Below are positions 59,760-64,000 of a stretch of 64,000 bases of DNA, one piece after another. A model generated the notes under the pieces. It saw only the letters and a program-made list of their open reading frames with translations. It did no database searches and was not told where the DNA came from. Both the position numbers and the translations under genes were made by a program. Source of the DNA: CAIMUX01 sp964473865 (GTDB lineage Bacteria > Eisenbacteria > RBG-16-71-46 > CAIMUX01); contig CAYYQN010000004.1 of assembly GCA_964473865.1 (NCBI GenBank), positions 100,403 through 164,402 of the forward strand, in the 5' to 3' direction. The first letter of the stretch is position 1; every line of letters starts with the position of its first letter.

Positions 59760-59865
59760 CAGACGGAGGGTGTGGCCGCATCCCGGTGCGGCGCTCTCCC
59801 CGTGGATTCATTCGCCGCCGGACGGGCTCGACCCGGCCGGCGGCGTCGTCGCCGGGAGGATCGGG

Positions 59866-61008
59866 ATGGAGACGATTCGGGAGCACGATTGTCCCCCCGA
59901 CCCGCTCCGAGGGTGGACGATCGGGGTCCTCGGCTACGGGAATCAGGGCCGCGCGCAGGCCTGGAACCTGCGGGCCTCGGGCTGCGCGGTAGTCGTCGGG
60001 GCGCGACCGGGAGGCCCGTCTGCCGAGGTCGCATCGGCCGAGGGCTTCAGCGTGGTTGCCCCCTCGTTCCTCGCCGAGATGGCGGATCTGGTGGCGGTGC
60101 TGACCCCCGACGAGACCCACTCCGAAGTCGTGAGCGAACTGGCCGTCCGCGCGCGATCCCAGGGACGGATCCGCGCGCTGGTCTTCGCCCACGGCTATTC
60201 GCTCTGTTTCGAGCCCCCGTCCCTCGATCCGTCCTGGGACATCGTGGTCGTGGCTCCTTCGGGACCTGGTGTTCAGGTGCGGTTGCGGTTCGAAGAAGGG
60301 CGAGGGGTGCCCGCATTCCTGGCCGTGCACCGCGACGCTTCCGGAGAGGCCGAGCAACGCGCGCGCGCCTATGCGGCCCTCATCGGCTGCGCGCGGGCTG
60401 GACTGCTGCCGCTCACCGTGAGGCAGGAGGCGGAGATCGACCTGTTCGGCGAGCAGACGGTTCTCTGTGGCGGTATGAACGCGCTCTGTGCGGCTGCCTT
60501 CGACACCTTGGTTGAGGCGGGCTACCCGCCGGAGGCGGCCTACCTCGAGTGTGTGCAGCAGATCCGGCTTACGGCCGAGCTCCTGGAGCAGCACGGCCTG
60601 GACGGGATGCGGCGGCGGATCAGTCCGGCCGCGCTCTTCGGGGATCTCACCCGCGGTCCGCGCCTGGTGGACGCCGGAGCGCGGGAGAGAATGCGGGCCA
60701 TCCTGGAGGAGGTTCGCTCGGGGGCGTTTGCTCGTGAGTGGCGCGCGCGCCGGACAGCCGACCCGAACTGGCGCGAGGCCGATTTGACGGCCGCCCGGAA
60801 TGCTCGGTTCGAGGAGTGTGGGGAGTTCGCGCGCGCCCTCCTCGGACTCGCACCGGGTTCCGGCGAGGCCGGCCGACCGACCCGGCTGCGCCGTCGCACG
60901 GGCGGCGCCGGAAAGGGAGCGGGAACGGAGCGGCCTGGGGACCGGCCGGGCGACCGGCCGGGGGACCGGCCCCAACGGGGGACGCAGATGCCTCCGAAAA
61001 CCCGTTGA
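59866..61008 (+). CDS. Ketol-acid reductoisomerase-like protein
   Basis: 380 aa from the ATG at 59866, with GGGAGG six bases upstream. The Rossmann loop GVLGYGNQGRAQAWNLRASG at about 22-41 and APSGPG at about 125 resemble IlvC. EIDLFGEQTVLCGG (about 190-200), an AGYPPEAAYLEC segment and ISPAALFGDLTRGPRLV are the knotted C-terminal domain with the metal ligands. IlvC makes the dihydroxy acids in valine, leucine and isoleucine synthesis. Oddities: it stands alone with no ilvB, ilvN, ilvD or leu genes nearby, and it ends in a 40-residue Arg/Gly/Pro tail with three GDRP units encoded by 12-bp repeats at 60936-60971. It may be a true ilvC or a side-branch enzyme. Confidence 0.85.
   Translation: METIREHDCPPDPLRGWTIGVLGYGNQGRAQAWNLRASGCAVVVGARPGGPSAEVASAEGFSVVAPSFLAEMADLVAVLTPDETHSEVVSELAVRARSQGRIRALVFAHGYSLCFEPPSLDPSWDIVVVAPSGPGVQVRLRFEEGRGVPAFLAVHRDASGEAEQRARAYAALIGCARAGLLPLTVRQEAEIDLFGEQTVLCGGMNALCAAAFDTLVEAGYPPEAAYLECVQQIRLTAELLEQHGLDGMRRRISPAALFGDLTRGPRLVDAGARERMRAILEEVRSGAFAREWRARRTADPNWREADLTAARNARFEECGEFARALLGLAPGSGEAGRPTRLRRRTGGAGKGAGTERPGDRPGDRPGDRPQRGTQMPPKTR
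60936..60971 (+). repeat. Three 12-bp repeats in the reductoisomerase tail
   Basis: Three near-identical 12-mers (GGGCGACCGGCC and variants) encode GDRP three times near the C-terminus. They lie outside the conserved enzyme and should not affect catalysis. Confidence 0.8.
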
Positions 61009-61034
61009 CACCACCCGGGGGTGACGTCTACGGT
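61005..61034 (+). promoter_or_regulatory. Probable rho promoter
   Basis: A perfect TTGACA (61005-61010) overlaps the stop codon of the reductoisomerase gene. After an 18-base spacer lies TACGGT (61029-61034). An inverted repeat, GTGAC (61021-61025) with GTCAC (61033-61037), straddles the -10 box and could be an operator. The leader would be about 270 nt and contain the 17-bp repeats. Confidence 0.5.
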
Positions 61035-61310
61035 CACTACAAGTGATGCGCCGAGAGTCCGGGCCGCCCACGGGCCGCTCGGCGGACGCGCCCCCGCGTA
61101 CACAACGCGCATGGTCCAAGATCCATGATCGGTGCACTGACCGCAGTTCGAAGCTGACCGAAGTCTGAAGCTGACCGAAGTCCGATGTTGACCGAAGTCT
61201 GACTCTGACCGAGGTCTGATTACAGCCCCCCGGAGGCAGCCGGCCACGGCCCATTGGGTTCCTCGCCACGGCGCTTCCGGTTCCACCCCAACCCCGAGAA
61301 ACGACCAGCC
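61009..61310 (+). other. rho leader region
   Basis: 302 bases between the reductoisomerase and rho, without a supported gene. It holds the probable rho promoter, the five 17-bp repeats at 61138-61222 and a weak ribosome site (CGAGAA) before the ATG at 61311. Leader-based control of rho is known in other bacteria, so regulation here is plausible. Confidence 0.5.
61138..61222 (+). repeat. Five 17-bp tandem repeats upstream of rho
   Basis: Five head-to-tail 17-mers at 61138, 61155, 61172, 61189 and 61206 share TGACCGAAGTCTGA with a variable three-base end. Copy 2 is TGACCGAAGTCTGAAGC. The array ends 88 bases before the rho start codon and lies in the predicted leader. There are no spacers, so it is not CRISPR. 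Confidence 0.93.
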
Positions 61311-62639
61311 ATGAAGAAAGAAACGACCGAAACCGAGTACGCGGAAAACGGGAACGGCGCAGAACTCCCGGTCTCGTCCGACACGCCGGCCATGGACATC
61401 AGCGACATGAAGCGGCTGACAGTGCCGGAACTCATGAGGGCGGCCGCCGACCTGGGCGTGCAGGGAGTGAGCGGAATCCGGAAGCAGGACTTGATCTTCA
61501 AGATCCTCGAAGCCCAGACCAACAAGAACGGCCTGATCTTCTCCACCGGGGTGCTGGAGATCCTGCCCGAGGGGTATGGGTTCCTGCGCTCCCCGGACTA
61601 CAACTACCTGCCCAGCCCGGACGACATCTACGTGTCGCCCTCCCAGATCAAACGCTTCGACCTGCGCACCGGCGACACGGTACAGGGACAGGTGCGGCCG
61701 CCGAAGGATGGCGAACGCTACTTTGCGCTGCTACGGGTGGAGGCGGTCAACTTCGAGAGCCCGGAGGTGGCGAAGGAGAAGACCCTCTTCGAGAACCTGA
61801 CACCGTTCTACCCGGTCACCAAGCTCAACCTGGAGACCAAGAACCGGGATCTGACCACGCGCATCATCGATCTGCTGGCGCCCGTCGGGAAGGGACAGCG
61901 CGGACTCATCGTCTCGCCGCCTAAAGCGGGCAAGACGATCATCCTGCAGAAGATCGCCAACTCGATCACCGAGAACCACCCCGAAGTCGTCCTCATGGTG
62001 CTGCTCATTGACGAGCGTCCGGAGGAGGTCACGGACATGCAGCGCTCGGTGCAGGCGGAGGTCATCTCCTCGACTTTCGACGAACCGGCGGAGCGCCACG
62101 TGCAGGTGGCGGAGATGGTCATCGAGAAGGCGCGCCGTCTGGTGGAACACAAGCGGGACGTCGTCATCCTGCTCGACTCCATCACCCGGTTGGCCCGGGC
62201 CTACAACACCGTCGTTCCGCACTCGGGCAAGATCCTTTCCGGAGGAGTGGACGCCAACGCTCTGCACCGGCCCAAGCGTTTCTTCGGCGCGGCGCGCAAC
62301 ATCGAAGAGGGTGGCTCGCTCACCATCATCGCCAGCGCTCTCATCGAGACCGGCTCCCGGATGGACGACGTCATCTTTGAGGAATTCAAGGGAACGGGGA
62401 ACATGGAGCTGGTGCTCGACCGCAAGCTCTCCGACAAGCGGATCTTCCCCGCCGTGGATCTGAACAAGAGCGGCACGCGCAAAGAGGAGCTGCTCATCCC
62501 CGAGGCCGATCTGAGGAAGATCTGGATCCTGCGGAAGTTCCTGTCGGAGATGAACTCGGTGGAGGCGATGGAATTCCTCATCGAGAAGATGAGCAATACG
62601 AAGACGAATCGGAAGTTCATGGACTCGATGAACTCCTGA
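61311..62639 (+). CDS. rho: Transcription termination factor Rho
   Basis: 442 aa from the ATG at 61311 (MKKETTETEYAENGNG). A helical N-terminus (MDISDMKRLTVPELMRAAADLGV) is followed by the primary RNA-binding cold-shock-like domain (GVLEILPEGYGFLRSPDYNY) and the RecA-type motor, with P-loop SPPKAGKTI, LLIDERPEEVTDMQRSV, and LLDSITRLARAYN. DVIFEEFKGTGNMEL contains the bicyclomycin pocket region. Rho ends transcription by moving along nascent RNA as a hexamer. The N-terminal domain is short without the large insert of some high-GC bacteria. rpmE and prfA follow, a common bacterial order. Confidence 0.97.
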   Translation: MKKETTETEYAENGNGAELPVSSDTPAMDISDMKRLTVPELMRAAADLGVQGVSGIRKQDLIFKILEAQTNKNGLIFSTGVLEILPEGYGFLRSPDYNYLPSPDDIYVSPSQIKRFDLRTGDTVQGQVRPPKDGERYFALLRVEAVNFESPEVAKEKTLFENLTPFYPVTKLNLETKNRDLTTRIIDLLAPVGKGQRGLIVSPPKAGKTIILQKIANSITENHPEVVLMVLLIDERPEEVTDMQRSVQAEVISSTFDEPAERHVQVAEMVIEKARRLVEHKRDVVILLDSITRLARAYNTVVPHSGKILSGGVDANALHRPKRFFGAARNIEEGGSLTIIASALIETGSRMDDVIFEEFKGTGNMELVLDRKLSDKRIFPAVDLNKSGTRKEELLIPEADLRKIWILRKFLSEMNSVEAMEFLIEKMSNTKTNRKFMDSMNS

Positions 62640-63104
62640 CGAGGCGCGCCATTCGGCCGCGTCTGCTTCGTTGCGCGCGCTCCCGTCTCCTCGACGCACG
62701 AAACGTGCGCCTGCGTCGCCGGGATCACGCGCGTCTCGCATCCACGACCGACTGGCGCGCCTCGGGTTCCGGGCGGGAAGCCATTCGGCCGCGTCTGCTT
62801 CGTTGCGCGCGCTCCCGTCTCCTCGACGCACGAAACGTGCGCCTGCGTCGCCGGGATCACGCGCGTCTCGCATCCACGACCGACTGGCGCGCCTCGGGTT
62901 CCGGGCGGGAAGCCATTCGGCCGCGTCTGCTTCGCGGCGCGAGCGAACTCTGGGGAGATCACGACAACTGCTTGCCTTGTCGTGGCTTGGGCGGGATGGG
63001 CGCGAGCGAGGGAAATTGGGGGGTGGTCAACGGCCTCCTGCGTGGTGTAGTCTTGGCGGGTTGTCTTGGGGGACAGATACATCTCGGTTCGGAGGTACGG
63101 TTCG
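62640..63104. other. Intergenic region with long duplication
   Basis: 465 bases between rho and rpmE. The first 295 are the 132-bp tandem duplication (separate entry). The last 170 hold the rpmE ribosome site and no clear promoter. Open frames here repeat with the 132-bp unit on both strands because 132 is a multiple of three; none has a ribosome site or family match, so I treat the region as non-coding. Confidence 0.6.
62648..62934. repeat. 132-bp perfect tandem duplication, plus partial third copy
   Basis: Two copies, 62648-62779 and 62780-62911, appear identical over all 132 bases. A 23-base third copy follows at 62912-62934. Each copy contains a perfect small hairpin, GCACG-AAA-CGTGC, within the wider pair GACGCA/TGCGTC. 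The absence of any change suggests a recent duplication, or gene conversion that keeps the copies alike. Confidence 0.95.
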
Positions 63105-63356
63105 ATGAAGGACGGCATCCATCCCAGCTATCGGAAAGCCACGGTCACCTGCGTCTGCGGGCACAGCTTCGAGACCCGGTCGACTCTGGGCAAGGACTTC
63201 CGCATCGAGATCTGCTCGAATTGCCACCCGTTCTACACCGGGAAGCAGAAGCTGGTCGACTCTGCGGGTCGGGTCGAGCGGTTCTTGAAGAAGTACGGCA
63301 AGGAAGCGCCGAAGGGGGAGAACGATCCCGCCGCGGCCGCCCCGGCCGAGAAGTAG
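63105..63356 (+). CDS. rpmE: 50S ribosomal protein L31
   Basis: 83 aa from the ATG at 63105, with GGAGG about nine bases upstream. MKDGIHPSYRKATVTCVCGHSFETRST is the standard start. The zinc-binding Cys set (CVC and CSNC) is complete, so this is the zinc-containing form of L31, as in bacteria with sufficient zinc. The last 18 residues are an Ala/Pro-rich tail longer than usual. It follows rho and precedes prfA. Confidence 0.96.
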   Translation: MKDGIHPSYRKATVTCVCGHSFETRSTLGKDFRIEICSNCHPFYTGKQKLVDSAGRVERFLKKYGKEAPKGENDPAAAAPAEK

Positions 63357-63411
63357 CGCCGCGCGCCAGGCACCCCGGCGGACCAGCCAGCAGCCCGGCG
63401 AAGAGGCTCAC

Positions 63412-63445
63412 AAGCTCCCGGGAGGACGAGTCCGCCCGGGGGCTT
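63412..63445 (+). terminator. Hairpin between rpmE and prfA
   Basis: AAGCTCCCGGG (63412-63422) pairs with CCCGGGGGCTT (63435-63445), 11 bp with one G-U pair. It ends in CTTTG, a short T-run. It may reduce read-through from rpmE into prfA. Confidence 0.5.
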
Positions 63446-63486
63446 TGTCGTACCCCACGGACCGCCCGCGGGAGATGAATGGAACG

Positions 63487-64000
63487 ATGAGCGATCTTCT
63501 GCGCAAACGCGATCAGCTCAAGGAGAAGCTCGCCGAGCTGGACCAGGGACTGGTCGACCCCAAGGTCCTGGGCGACGCTCGCGAAATGCGCCGTCTGGGC
63601 CGCGAGCGCAATCACGTTACCGCGATCCTGGCCGCGATGGCGGAGTACGAGGCGGCGTCGAAGGCCCTGACTGAGCTGGAGGACGTTCTCCATGCCGGGG
63701 ACGACCCGGACCTGCTCACCCTGGCGCGCGAGGAGATCGACGGCGCGCGCGAACGCGCGACGCAGGCGGAAACCGGACTTCGGCAGCAGCTCATTCCGCG
63801 GGATCCCAACGACGCCCGGAGCGCGATCGTGGAGATCCGGGCCGGCACGGGCGGAGAGGAAGCGGCCCTCTTCGCGCGCGACGTCTACCGGATGTACTGC
63901 CGCTACGCCGAGGGCAAGGGTTTTCGCCTCGATCTCATGAGCTCGAGCACCACCGAGCTCGGGGGAGTGAAGGAGATCGTGCTCTTGCTCGAGGGCGAGG
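63487..64000 (+). CDS. prfA: Peptide chain release factor 1, 5' part
   Basis: The gene runs off the window edge; 171 codons are visible. The ATG at 63487 (MSDLLRKRDQLKEKLAEL) is chosen over an in-frame ATG at 63475, which sits too near the GGGAG. IVEIRAGTGGEEAALFARDVYRMYCRYAE matches RF1; the GGQ and PxT motifs lie beyond the window. It releases proteins at UAA and UAG stop codons. A prmC gene often follows. Confidence 0.95.
   Translation, partial: MSDLLRKRDQLKEKLAELDQGLVDPKVLGDAREMRRLGRERNHVTAILAAMAEYEAASKALTELEDVLHAGDDPDLLTLAREEIDGARERATQAETGLRQQLIPRDPNDARSAIVEIRAGTGGEEAALFARDVYRMYCRYAEGKGFRLDLMSSSTTELGGVKEIVLLLEGE

Noticed and set aside
61138..61222. CRISPR array
   Set aside because: The 17-mers are directly adjacent with no unique spacers, and no cas genes are present.
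62671..63118. Repeat-bearing small proteins on both strands in the rho-rpmE gap
   Set aside because: They arise because the 132-bp duplicated unit is a multiple of three. No ribosome site and no family signature.

Overview
The window is high-GC bacterial chromosome, densely coded on both strands. I see no phage, IS element, CRISPR array, tRNA or rRNA. The gene style suggests an uncultured FCB-group lineage such as Candidatus Eisenbacteria or Krumholzibacteriota. The signs are large secreted proteins ending in FlgD-like beta-sandwich tails, repeated CC...DGSC...C...C...PNPC cysteine modules, cohesin/dockerin-like domains, TPR lipoproteins, a kinase-TPR fusion, and the order rho-rpmE-prfA. This placement is inference from gene style; no phylogeny was run.

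Layout. 0.3-3 kb: a secreted protein with ten cysteine modules. 3-6.4 kb: an rRNA methyltransferase, rubrerythrin and phosphoglucomutase. 6.7-8.3 kb: an ECF sigma factor with a coupled membrane regulator. 8.5-10.8 kb: a secreted reprolysin-like protease. 11-15.8 kb: a minus-strand fabH-copper ATPase-aminotransferase run. 16-19 kb: an M36-like secreted protease. 19-25 kb: a purine permease, a radical SAM enzyme, and a Ser/Thr kinase-TPR gene with a coupled small protein. 25-31 kb: a zinc-ribbon membrane protein, an SPFH/ribbon-helix-helix pair, an aminotransferase and a glycosyltransferase-TPR fusion. 31-37.5 kb: a nucleoside-gate protein, an ABC exporter with a GT-C-like membrane protein, and a nitroreductase. 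37.5-46.8 kb: DUF362, class II aldolase, a four-repeat secreted protein, PBP4, DUF302 and tsaD. 47-52.9 kb: a tight three-gene cohesin/cohesin-lipoprotein/dockerin-protease operon. 53.4-61 kb: two response regulators, priA, a HAD phosphatase, a TPR lipoprotein and a KARI-like reductoisomerase. 61-64 kb: rho, rpmE and the start of prfA.

The most interesting system is the 47-52.9 kb operon. It encodes a secreted protein with three cohesin-like domains joined by cysteine modules, a lipoprotein with one cohesin-like domain plus TPRs, and an M6 protease with a degenerate dockerin and a C-terminal sorting-type domain. It looks like a small protease-scaffold complex at the cell surface. Other signals include five 17-bp repeats in the probable rho leader, a perfect 132-bp tandem duplication between rho and rpmE, and a kinase whose activation segment carries a long Gly-rich tandem-repeat insert.

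Several genes share a recognisable sigma-70 type promoter (TTGACA-like, 17-18 bp, then TATxAT or TACxxT). Three unrelated secreted-protein genes have predicted leaders of about 100 nt. Several strong hairpins lack a T-run, which may fit heavy use of Rho. Start codons were chosen by Shine-Dalgarno position, family length and overlaps, and often lie inside a longer open frame.
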